Of a stretch of 46,929 nucleotides of DNA, positions 8,924-16,349 are shown piece after piece. The notes beneath the pieces were generated by a model. The model ran no database searches, was not told where the DNA came from, and worked only from the letters and a program-made list of their open reading frames with translations. The first letter of the stretch is position 1, and the number at the start of each line of letters is the position of its first letter. Source of the DNA: Ignavibacteriales bacterium (GTDB lineage Bacteria > Bacteroidota > Ignavibacteria > Ignavibacteriales > Ignavibacteriaceae); contig WJMR01000221.1 of the NCBI GenBank assembly GCA_014727845.1, positions 1-46,929 of the forward strand. The letters are read 5' to 3'. Made by a program: the position numbers and the translations under genes.

Positions 8924-9510
8924 CGATACAGGCCGCGCTTCTCGATGTAGGCGCGAACGGAGTCGGTCGTCCAAAACGTAATCGGCAAGCCGCGTCGGAC
9001 GCGCTCGCGAACGGCGGTCGAGGATAGCTCGACGATAGGCGCGTCGAGGCGCACGGCGCGATCGACGTACGGATTCGCCTCGCGATCGAAGACGACGCCT
9101 CTCCTCGGAAGCGAGACGACCGTCGCCAACTCGAGAATCGTTTCCGGTTCCCGCCATTTGTGGAACTCCGCCAACTGATCGTCCCCGATAATCAGCTCAA
9201 TCTCGCCGTACTCGTTCGCCAATCGCCTCACCGTATCGACGGTGTAGGAGACGCCGCCCGCGCGAATCTCGATATCCGAACAATGCAAGCCGTCGTTCTC
9301 CTCGGCGGCGAGCTCGGTCATCGCGAGTCGGTCTTCGACGGAGGAGTGTCGTTCCTCGGTTTTGAAGGGAGAGACGGCGCTTGGAATGAGTAGGACTTCG
9401 TCGAGTTCGCGCGCCTCCCGCGCTAAGAGCGCGAGGAGGAGGTGCCCGATATGGGGCGGGTCAAACGTGCCGCCGTAGATTCCGACGCGACGGAGGGTTC
9501 GGGATTTCAT
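8920..9510 (-). CDS. nadD: Nicotinate-nucleotide adenylyltransferase
   Basis: It adenylates nicotinate mononucleotide to deamido-NAD, the step shared by NAD synthesis and the PncB salvage route. The nucleotidyltransferase signatures are GIYGGTFDPPHIGHLL (residues 9-24, with the HxGH catalytic pair), FIGDD-like ELIIGDDQL in mid-protein, and ELSSTAVRERVRRG near the C-terminus (the ISSTxIR motif). Length, 196 residues, is normal. It is the last gene of a minus-strand run led by the ABC exporter genes, 37 bases after the PrsW-like gene. Confidence 0.95.
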   Translation of the reverse strand: MKSRTLRRVGIYGGTFDPPHIGHLLLALLAREARELDEVLLIPSAVSPFKTEERHSSVEDRLAMTELAAEENDGLHCSDIEIRAGGVSYTVDTVRRLANEYGEIELIIGDDQLAEFHKWREPETILELATVVSLPRRGVVFDREANPYVDRAVRLDAPIVELSSTAVRERVRRGLPITFWTTDSVRAYIEKRGLYR

Positions 9511-9547
9511 AACGCTTTAATATTAAAATATCGGAGACGAGACGCAA

Positions 9548-10498
9548 TCATTCCCGAGCGTTTTTGCCGAGTTCGGCGAGCCGGTCGAGTTTCTCCGCCA
9601 CAAGGGCGTCGAGTTTAGCGGCGCCCTTGGCGGACGCCGTCCGACTCCTACGCTTGAGAAGCGCGGCGTCTATGGCGACGCGGCGGTATTCGGCGCGGGC
9701 GCTTTCGTCGATCCAACCCCGTGTCGGTTTAATTGCGGCGAGGCGTGGCGGATAGGTCTCGGGGATAGCGCCCGACTCGGCGAAGGCGGCGGTTTCCTCC
9801 AAGATCGTTCGACGATCGTGTTTCAACGAGACGATCCACAATTGTCGGAAGAGGACGACCACCATAACGAAGAAGACGACGCCCGTCCCGATTTTAGACC
9901 CCGCTCCGACGCCGTAGTTCCACGCAAAGTGAATTAAGAACGCGACGAACAGACCAAGCGCGGGAAAGAAAACGCGGGCCGCCGTTTCTTGTCGCATTGC
10001 GAACGCGAGGAAGGATCCGAAGACGGCTCCGCAGAGGGCGTGCATACCGACGGTGAGCGTCGAGCGGATCGCGACCAGCTCCAGCCACGAGTCGAACGTC
10101 GAGGTTTGGAAAACGAAGTAGAGGAAGTTCTCGACCGCCGCGAATCCGACGCCCGCCGCCGCGCCGACGATCGTTCCCGCGACCGACGAACGTTTCTTCC
10201 CGAGGAAGAGCAGCGCCGCGATGAACGCGCTCTTGGCGACCTCCTCGGCGACGGGCGAAGCGAAAAACACCTCGCTTCTAAAAAGCTCTTGCTTATCGAA
10301 GATGAATAGCGCCAACGCGGCGCCGAGCCACGCCGCCCCGATCGAGGCGACGACGCCGCCGCCCAACGCGCCGACGACGGAGGCGACGACCGAGTCGCGA
10401 AAGCGAATCTTCTCAAAGGAGGGGAAGCTCCGCGCGCCGATCGCGAAGAGGACGACGGGGAGAACGGCTATGATCGCCGAGAGTTCGAAGCGACTCAT
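9548..10498 (-). CDS. PrsW-family intramembrane metalloprotease
   Basis: This 316-residue protein has about seven membrane segments in its first 230 residues, then a charged cytoplasmic tail. The diagnostic intramembrane zinc-protease residues are all present: ASPVAEEVAKS (paired glutamates), AAVENFLYF, a histidine in GMHALCGAVFG, and HFAWN near the last segment. PrsW in Bacillus cleaves an anti-sigma factor, but the target here is unknown. The start overlaps the stop of the upstream ABC permease gene by four bases (ATGA), which suggests coupled synthesis. The tail (RRSRTASAKGAAKLDALVAEKL) is lysine/arginine-rich and has no domain I recognise. Confidence 0.88.
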   Translation of the reverse strand: MSRFELSAIIAVLPVVLFAIGARSFPSFEKIRFRDSVVASVVGALGGGVVASIGAAWLGAALALFIFDKQELFRSEVFFASPVAEEVAKSAFIAALLFLGKKRSSVAGTIVGAAAGVGFAAVENFLYFVFQTSTFDSWLELVAIRSTLTVGMHALCGAVFGSFLAFAMRQETAARVFFPALGLFVAFLIHFAWNYGVGAGSKIGTGVVFFVMVVVLFRQLWIVSLKHDRRTILEETAAFAESGAIPETYPPRLAAIKPTRGWIDESARAEYRRVAIDAALLKRRSRTASAKGAAKLDALVAEKLDRLAELGKNARE

Positions 10499-11769
10499 TC
10501 GGGGCGAACGGATTCCGACGACCGACTCGCGGTGAGCGCGCGCTTGATCGTCGTAATCGTAATTTTAGAGCCGGCGGACATCATAGCGACGGCGAAAATC
10601 CTTGAAGACGCCCATAACGCGCCGACGGTGAACGCCGCCAACATCGCGCCCGAGGCGAGGATCCAACCAATCGACGGATCGGCGACAAACGAACGGATCA
10701 TCATCGTCGAGCCGGCGGTGAAGGGGACGATCGACAGAATTGTCGAGACGGCGCCCTCGGGGTTTTGCATAATCGGGACGAGCAGAACGACGGGGAACAC
10801 TAACGCCAACGTGAGGTAACCGGCGTATTGTTGCGACGACTGCTGGTCTTCCGCCAAGGCGCCGACGCCGACGAAGACGGCGGAATAAAAAAGGTAGCCG
10901 CCGACGAGGAACGCGCCCGCGACGGGGAGCGACTCGAGCGGCAACGCGACGGCGAGTTGGGGACCGAGAAAGGCGATCGCCAGCGCCGTCCACAATCCAA
11001 ACTGCGCGAACGCCAACCCCGCCATACCGATAAACTTGCCGAAGAGCAACTCCTCGGGCGCGCAACTGGAGAACAGTATCTCGATGATCCGATTCGACTT
11101 CTCCTCGCCGAGTCCGCGCGCCAACGGTAGGGCGGTGAAGACGACGAGGAAGAACATAGCGAGGTGCGCCGCCATAGCGGCGAAGAATTTCGTTTTGAAA
11201 TCGAACTCCTCGGCGCCCTCGCTTTCGACGGTGACGGTTTGCACGCGGTCGCGTTTGGCGAGGTCGTTCACGAGCGAGGGATCGACGTCGTATCGTGAGA
11301 GGAGGAACTCGACGCGGGCGGCGTTGAACGCCGTCTCGACTCGCGAAAGTGTGCGCGCGGCGGGCGCGCCGGCGGAGCGAAACTCGCAGGCGAAGGAGGA
11401 GTCGTCGGCGCGGCTAATTCGAACTACGGCGTCGTAGCGGCCGGCGAGAAGGGCGCGATCGGCGGAGTCGAGAAGGGCGGAGCGATCGGCGGGCAAGCGG
11501 GCGGCGTCGAGAATCTTGAAACGGGGCGCGCCTTTTGCCGGGGTGTCTTCGCCGAGCTCGCGCGCCATTGCGTCGAAAAGTAGCCCGGTCTCGTCGAGTA
11601 GCGCGAGCGTCGTCGTCTCCTTTCCTCCGTCCGTGACGAACATCGTCGGAAGCACGACGCTCGCGACGACGACGGCGGGGACGACGAGCATCGTCAGAAT
11701 GAATTGCTTGGATTTCGCTTGCCGCAGGAATTCCCATTTGGCGACGGCGAGCGTCTTACGCTTATTCAT
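10495..11769 (-). CDS. ABC-2 type exporter permease (NatB-like)
   Basis: This is a 424-residue membrane protein with the ABC-2 permease layout: a short cytoplasmic start (AVAKWEFLRQAKSKQF), one membrane segment (residues about 22-46), a large extracytoplasmic domain to about residue 195, then five or six membrane segments. SNRIIEILFSSCAPEELLFGKFIG is the conserved coupling segment that contacts the ATPase. It overlaps the ATPase gene by 8 bases and the PrsW-like gene by 4. Relatives export Na+, drugs or small peptides; the substrate cannot be told from sequence. Confidence 0.9.
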   Translation of the reverse strand: MNKRKTLAVAKWEFLRQAKSKQFILTMLVVPAVVVASVVLPTMFVTDGGKETTTLALLDETGLLFDAMARELGEDTPAKGAPRFKILDAARLPADRSALLDSADRALLAGRYDAVVRISRADDSSFACEFRSAGAPAARTLSRVETAFNAARVEFLLSRYDVDPSLVNDLAKRDRVQTVTVESEGAEEFDFKTKFFAAMAAHLAMFFLVVFTALPLARGLGEEKSNRIIEILFSSCAPEELLFGKFIGMAGLAFAQFGLWTALAIAFLGPQLAVALPLESLPVAGAFLVGGYLFYSAVFVGVGALAEDQQSSQQYAGYLTLALVFPVVLLVPIMQNPEGAVSTILSIVPFTAGSTMMIRSFVADPSIGWILASGAMLAAFTVGALWASSRIFAVAMMSAGSKITITTIKRALTASRSSESVRPE

Positions 11770-12658
11770 CGTCGCCTCCCTTCACCGCGTCGAGGAAAAC
11801 GCGTCGTAGCGTCGGCGCCGACTCGGCGAACTCGATCACGTCGCGCGTCGCGGAAACGGCGCGGATGAACGCGGACGGTTCGACGCCGGGCTTCAGCGTA
11901 ATCCGGAATTCGTCGTCGAGCGTTTCAACCTCGGCGGCGTCGGGAAAGTCGGGACGCTCGGCGGGGTCCGCCAAACGTAGGCGCACGCGCGTCGCCTTGC
12001 CTTGGCGACGGAGTTCGCTCGGAGTTCCGCGCAACGCCACATCGCCTCGGTTCAGTAACGCGATCCGATCGCACAGCTCTTCGGCGAGCTCCATCTGATG
12101 CGTGGAGACGAGAATCGCTCTGCCTTTTGCGGCGAGTTCGCGGGTAAGCTCGAGGATCGTCTCTTGGTTGACGGGGTCAAAGCCCGAGAACGGTTCGTCG
12201 AGGATAACGAGGTCGGGGTCATGCGCCAGCGCGGCGACGATCTGCACCTTCTGTTGATTGCCCTTGGAAAGCTCGCCGATTTTCTTTTCCGCGATTTCGC
12301 CCATGCCGAATCGTTCAAAGTCGCGATCGACGTTTTTGGCGGCTTGGGCTGAGGAGAGCCCCTTCAGTTCGGCGAAGTAGATTGCGGCGTCGCGGGAAAC
12401 GCTGTTCCGATAGAGCCCGCGTTCTTCGGGCAGGTAGCCGACGCGATCGAGGTCGCCGCGCGAGATAGGCGGGCCGTTAAAGCGCACCTCCCCGCTCGTG
12501 GGCGCTATGATTCGCATAACGATTCTTAACGCGGTGGTCTTGCCCGCGCCGTTGGGCCCCAGCAATCCGAACACCTCGCCCGCGGGAACCTCGAGCGAGA
12601 GTCGGTCGAGCGCGCGAACGGTCGGGTAGTCTTTGGTGAGATTAGCGATTGTGAGCAT
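11762..12658 (-). CDS. ABC transporter ATP-binding protein (NatA-like)
   Basis: This is the ATPase partner of the downstream permease. It has Walker A GLLGPNGAGKTT, a Q-loop region, signature LSKGNQQKVQ (residues about 134-143), Walker B LVILDEPFSGFDP, and the switch histidine in LVSTHQMEL. A C-terminal regulatory domain of about 80 residues follows, as in the EcsA/NatA-type subfamily. I use ATG 12658 (MLTIANLTKDYP) rather than the track start at 12676, since the family begins there. It is the first gene of the minus-strand run ending in nadD and is divergent from menA across a 126-base AT-rich gap. Confidence 0.93.
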   Translation of the reverse strand: MLTIANLTKDYPTVRALDRLSLEVPAGEVFGLLGPNGAGKTTALRIVMRIIAPTSGEVRFNGPPISRGDLDRVGYLPEERGLYRNSVSRDAAIYFAELKGLSSAQAAKNVDRDFERFGMGEIAEKKIGELSKGNQQKVQIVAALAHDPDLVILDEPFSGFDPVNQETILELTRELAAKGRAILVSTHQMELAEELCDRIALLNRGDVALRGTPSELRRQGKATRVRLRLADPAERPDFPDAAEVETLDDEFRITLKPGVEPSAFIRAVSATRDVIEFAESAPTLRRVFLDAVKGGDDE

Positions 12659-12726
12659 CACGAATTCAAAATACAAATAATAGGAATATGGCTTATTAAA
12701 ATTGATGGGAACGAACGTCCAAAAGT

Positions 12727-12758
12727 TTTGGAAAACAATCTACTATAAAATATTTTTA
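12727..12758 (+). promoter_or_regulatory. Possible Bacteroidota-type promoter for menA
   Basis: TTTG at 12727-12730 is followed after 20 bases by TATTTTTA at 12751-12758, close to the TTTG-N19-21-TAnnTTTG pattern of Bacteroidota primary-sigma promoters. It lies about 27 bases before the menA start in an AT-rich gap. Confidence 0.35.
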
Positions 12759-12784
12759 CATACTCGATTACCGAAAAGATACAT

Positions 12785-13660
12785 ATGAAAAACGCGCGCG
12801 CTTGGCTCCTTGCGAGCCGTCCGAAAACGTTGCCTGCCGCGTTCGTGCCCGTCGTAGTGGGCGCGTCGTTGGCGTACGCCGAGGGGGCGTTTGACCTCCT
12901 CCCGACGCTCGCCGCCGCCGTGTGCGCCGTTCTTATCCAAATTGGTACGAACTTCACGAACGACCTATACGACAAGTTGCGCGGCGCCGACGCCGAAGAT
13001 AGAATCGGACCGAGCCGCGCGATGAACGACGGACTGGTGAGCGAGCGGGCGATGAGGATCGCCGTCGGCGTCACGTTTGGCGCGGCGTTCCTCGTCGGCG
13101 GCTACCTTATATATATCGGAGGCCTTCCGATTTTCGCGATCGGCGTCGCCTCCATTCTCGCCGGCGCCGCCTATACGGCTGGACCGTTCCCGTTGGCGTA
13201 TCGCGGGCTGGGCGATCTTTTCGTGCTTCTCTTCTTCGGATTTGTCGGCACGATGGGGACCTACTACGTCAACGCGCTTGAATTCTCCGCGCTCTCGGCG
13301 TTGGCGGCGGCGCCCGTCGGAGCGCTGGTGACGAATATACTCGTCGTCAACAACTACCGCGACGTCGAGCAAGATCGGCGCGCGGGCAAGAACACGCTCG
13401 TCGTGTTGTGGGGGAAGAAATTCGCGCGGTTCGAATATGTCGGATTACTCGGCGCGTCGTTCCTCGTGCCCCTCATTATGTTTTTCGCCTACGACATCAG
13501 CGCGTGGATTTTCCTACCGTACCTCACGCTACCGTTCGCATATAAACTCGTCACCTCGCTCTTCACGCTCAGCGGCGCGCCGCTTAACCGAACGTTGGAG
13601 CTGACCGCGAAATTCTCGCTCGCGTTCGGCGCGCTCCTCTCCATCGGCATCGCGCTATGA
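12785..13660 (+). CDS. menA: 1,4-dihydroxy-2-naphthoate polyprenyltransferase
   Basis: It attaches the polyprenyl chain to dihydroxynaphthoate in the inner membrane, giving demethylmenaquinone. The 291-residue UbiA-superfamily protein starts with WLLASRPKTLPAAFVPV, typical of MenA, and carries the prenyl-diphosphate/Mg site NFTNDLYDKLRGAD and the second aspartate-rich loop NNYRDVEQDRRAGKNTL. About eight or nine membrane segments are seen. The stop overlaps the menC start (ATGA). The gene heads the menA-menC-menE operon. Confidence 0.95.
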   Translation: MKNARAWLLASRPKTLPAAFVPVVVGASLAYAEGAFDLLPTLAAAVCAVLIQIGTNFTNDLYDKLRGADAEDRIGPSRAMNDGLVSERAMRIAVGVTFGAAFLVGGYLIYIGGLPIFAIGVASILAGAAYTAGPFPLAYRGLGDLFVLLFFGFVGTMGTYYVNALEFSALSALAAAPVGALVTNILVVNNYRDVEQDRRAGKNTLVVLWGKKFARFEYVGLLGASFLVPLIMFFAYDISAWIFLPYLTLPFAYKLVTSLFTLSGAPLNRTLELTAKFSLAFGALLSIGIAL

Positions 13661-14697
13661 CGCGCCTCCGAATCGAACTCAAACCCTACCGCCGCAATCT
13701 TCCCGTTCCCCTTCGCTTCGCGAGAGGCGCGATCGAGGAACGCGCGGGCGTTCTTGTGAGAATCGCCGACGACGCGGAGAACGTTTCCGAAGGAGACGCG
13801 GCGCCGCTTCCGGAAATTGGAACGGAAACCTTGCCCGAAACCGTCGCCGCGTTGGAGAGGGCGAAAACTTCTTTGAGAATTTCTTCGCCGTTCCAAACGC
13901 TCGACGAATTGAGGGACGCGCTCGCTCAGTTCGAGGGGACGCCCGCGGCGCGCGCGGGATTAGCGCAGGCGGCGCTCGCGCTTGGGAACCGCGGGGATAG
14001 CGGATGCGCCGAAGCGCCGTTGGGCGAACCGAGACGCGACCGCGTTCCCGTCAACGGATTGATTGGGTTGTCGTCGGCGGAGGAGGCGAGTCGCTCGGCG
14101 AGGAGGATCCTCGAAAGAGGAATCCGCACGATCAAATGTAAGCTCGGCTCGAGCGCGGAAGAGGACGCCGCGCGGATCGAGGCGGTCAAGTTTGCGGCGC
14201 CCGAAGCGACGCTCCGGCTCGACGCCAACGGAATGTGGACGCGCGACGAGGCGATAGATCGCCTGGGGCGTCTCGATCTCGCGCGTGTCGAATACGTAGA
14301 GCAGCCGACCGCCAATCCCGAAGATTTTCCCGAGATAAAAGCGAGGACGGGGGCGCGATGCGCTTCGGACGAATCGACGAAGTCGTTCGAGACGGCGCGG
14401 CGGATAATCGAGGCGCGCCTCACCGACGCGGTTGTGATTAAGCCGACGTTGGTCGGCGGAGTCGATCGCGCGGTCGCGCTAATTCGATTGTGCGAACGCG
14501 CCGGCGTCGATCCCGTCGTCACGCACGCGTTCGAGTCGTCCGTCGGATTCCGGGCGGCGATTATCGCGGCGGCGCGCGTCTCGGATCCGGCGCTCGCGGC
14601 GGGACTGGATTACGAGAACGTCCTTCCGCCCGAAGAGCGTCCCGAGGATCTCACAATCGAGAGAGGAAGGATAGACGCGCGAAATTTCGTACTTTAG
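13657..14697 (+). CDS. menC: o-Succinylbenzoate synthase
   Basis: This enolase-superfamily enzyme dehydrates SHCHC to o-succinylbenzoate in menaquinone synthesis. The barrel carries the expected catalytic set: Lys160 and Lys162 in IKCKLG, the metal ligands Asp189 (RLDANG), Glu215 (VEQP) and Asp238 (ASDES), and the acid/base Lys262 in VVIKPTLVGG. The N-terminal capping domain is visible from LKPYRRNLP. Length 346 is normal. It overlaps menA by four bases and precedes menE by four bases, which supports this assignment over other enolase-family racemases such as dipeptide epimerase. Confidence 0.92.
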   Translation: MTRLRIELKPYRRNLPVPLRFARGAIEERAGVLVRIADDAENVSEGDAAPLPEIGTETLPETVAALERAKTSLRISSPFQTLDELRDALAQFEGTPAARAGLAQAALALGNRGDSGCAEAPLGEPRRDRVPVNGLIGLSSAEEASRSARRILERGIRTIKCKLGSSAEEDAARIEAVKFAAPEATLRLDANGMWTRDEAIDRLGRLDLARVEYVEQPTANPEDFPEIKARTGARCASDESTKSFETARRIIEARLTDAVVIKPTLVGGVDRAVALIRLCERAGVDPVVTHAFESSVGFRAAIIAAARVSDPALAAGLDYENVLPPEERPEDLTIERGRIDARNFVL

Positions 14698-14701
14698 CGC
14701 T

Positions 14702-16237
14702 ATGAATACGATGGATAATTGGCTGGCGGAAACCGCGGCGCGCTCCCCCCAAGCGTACGCGTTTCTCTTTAGCGAATCCCAGATCTCCGGTTTACACACA
14801 ACTTATCTAAGAGATTACTACTCCGCGACGCTAACGCGCGGCGTGGACGGCTATTACCGCGCCACCTACGAGGGCTTTCGCGAAGCGGTCGATCTTACGG
14901 CGAACGCGCTCTACCGCGAGGGAATTAAACCGGGCGACCGTTGCGCGGTGCTTTCCGATTGTCCGCTCGAAACCGTGACGGCAATATTCGCCCTCTGGCG
15001 GTTGCGCGCCGTGCCCGCGCCGCTCCACATCCGACAGACGGCGAAGGAGCTCCGCGACGCCGTCCGACGTATTGACGCGAACTTTGTGATTTGGCTCGGC
15101 GACCGCCGCCTACCGTTTGAGGATATGTACGACGAGGTTATTCCGCTCACCACGCTCGGCGCGCCGATGAGTCGGATGCAAATGCCGGGCGAGCAAGTCG
15201 TCGGCGCGGACGACACGGCGGTATTGCTGTTTACCTCCGGGTCGGGCGGACGCGCCAAAGCCGTCGCGCACACGTATCGGCGGCTGAGCGATTCCGCCGC
15301 TATCGCGGGCAACGCGCTTGGGTTGAGTTCGTCGGATCGATGGACGCTCTCGCTTCCGATCTACCACATCGGCGGGTTTATGATACTCGCGCGCGCCGTG
15401 CGTTTCGGTTCCTCGGTTGTGTTGGCGACGGGGTACGACACGATGTCCTTGGAGGCGGCGTTAAACGCGGCGGCGACCACGATCGTTTCGATCACCCCGA
15501 CGCAACTAAAACGCTTAATGGACGAGCGGGTCGAGCCGGGCGCGAAACATCGAGCGACGCTGGTGGGCGGCGGTGGAGCCGATCCGGAACTTATTAAACG
15601 AGCCGCCGACAAGGGATGGCAGCCCGTCGTCGTGTACGGCGCCACCGAGACGACCGCGTTCGTCGCCGCGCTCGACGCCGAGGACGCGACGCGCAAACCC
15701 GGCTCGGTCGGTAAGCCGCTACCGAGCGTGTCGATCTCGACGATCAACGATAACGGCGCCCCTTCCAACGGCGAGGGGGAGATCGTCGTCGCCTCGCCGA
15801 CCGTCGCGAAGGGATACTACCTCGACGAGAAGGAGACGATGCGGAAATTCGTAAAGGGCGCGTTTCGTACGGGCGATTACGGACGGATCGACGAAGACGG
15901 CTACATATATATAGAAGGGCGGATCGACGGGGGAATCGTCACGGGCGGCGAGAACGTCGATCCCGAGACGGTCGAACGCGCGGCGATGGAACTCGACGAG
16001 ATCGCCGACGCCGTCGCCTTCGGCGCCTCCGATCCCGAATGGGGCGAGGCGGTGTGCCTCGCGACAAGAGTAGCCGACGGCGCGCGGTTCGACGCCAAAG
16101 CGATTCGAGAACAACTCCGCGAACGACTCGCCGATTACCAAGTGCCGAAACGAATTTATCACATCCGCGGCGCGATCCGTAACGAAATGGGGAAACCGTT
16201 GCGTATGGAGTTGCGCAAGCGATACGACGCGAGATAA
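14702..16237 (+). CDS. menE: o-Succinylbenzoate-CoA ligase
   Basis: This acyl-adenylate-forming enzyme activates o-succinylbenzoate with CoA. Signature motifs are the phosphate loop LLFTSGSGGRAKAVAHT, YGATETTAF, FRTGDYGRIDEDGY, the hinge region EGRIDGGIVTGGENV, and a C-terminal lysine in NEMGKPLRMEL. Length is 511 residues. Substrate specificity in this superfamily is hard to read from motifs, so the name rests on its place directly after menA and menC. menF, menD, menH and menB are not in the window. Confidence 0.9.
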   Translation: MNTMDNWLAETAARSPQAYAFLFSESQISGLHTTYLRDYYSATLTRGVDGYYRATYEGFREAVDLTANALYREGIKPGDRCAVLSDCPLETVTAIFALWRLRAVPAPLHIRQTAKELRDAVRRIDANFVIWLGDRRLPFEDMYDEVIPLTTLGAPMSRMQMPGEQVVGADDTAVLLFTSGSGGRAKAVAHTYRRLSDSAAIAGNALGLSSSDRWTLSLPIYHIGGFMILARAVRFGSSVVLATGYDTMSLEAALNAAATTIVSITPTQLKRLMDERVEPGAKHRATLVGGGGADPELIKRAADKGWQPVVVYGATETTAFVAALDAEDATRKPGSVGKPLPSVSISTINDNGAPSNGEGEIVVASPTVAKGYYLDEKETMRKFVKGAFRTGDYGRIDEDGYIYIEGRIDGGIVTGGENVDPETVERAAMELDEIADAVAFGASDPEWGEAVCLATRVADGARFDAKAIREQLRERLADYQVPKRIYHIRGAIRNEMGKPLRMELRKRYDAR

Positions 16238-16272
16238 GCCGCCTCCGCCGGCGAGCGTTCCCAAATAATTAC

Positions 16273-16302
16273 TTGACTCGGTAAGTCGCGAACGAGTATC
16301 TT
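16273..16302 (+). promoter_or_regulatory. Sigma-70-like promoter for the secreted glycosidase operon
   Basis: TTGACT (16273-16278), an 18-base spacer, then TATCTT (16297-16302). It lies about 48 bases before the chosen start of the next gene and follows menE directly. Confidence 0.5.
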
Positions 16303-16349
16303 ACGTAAATTTTCGAGTCTATTTCAAACCAACCGAGAAGGTGAGAATA

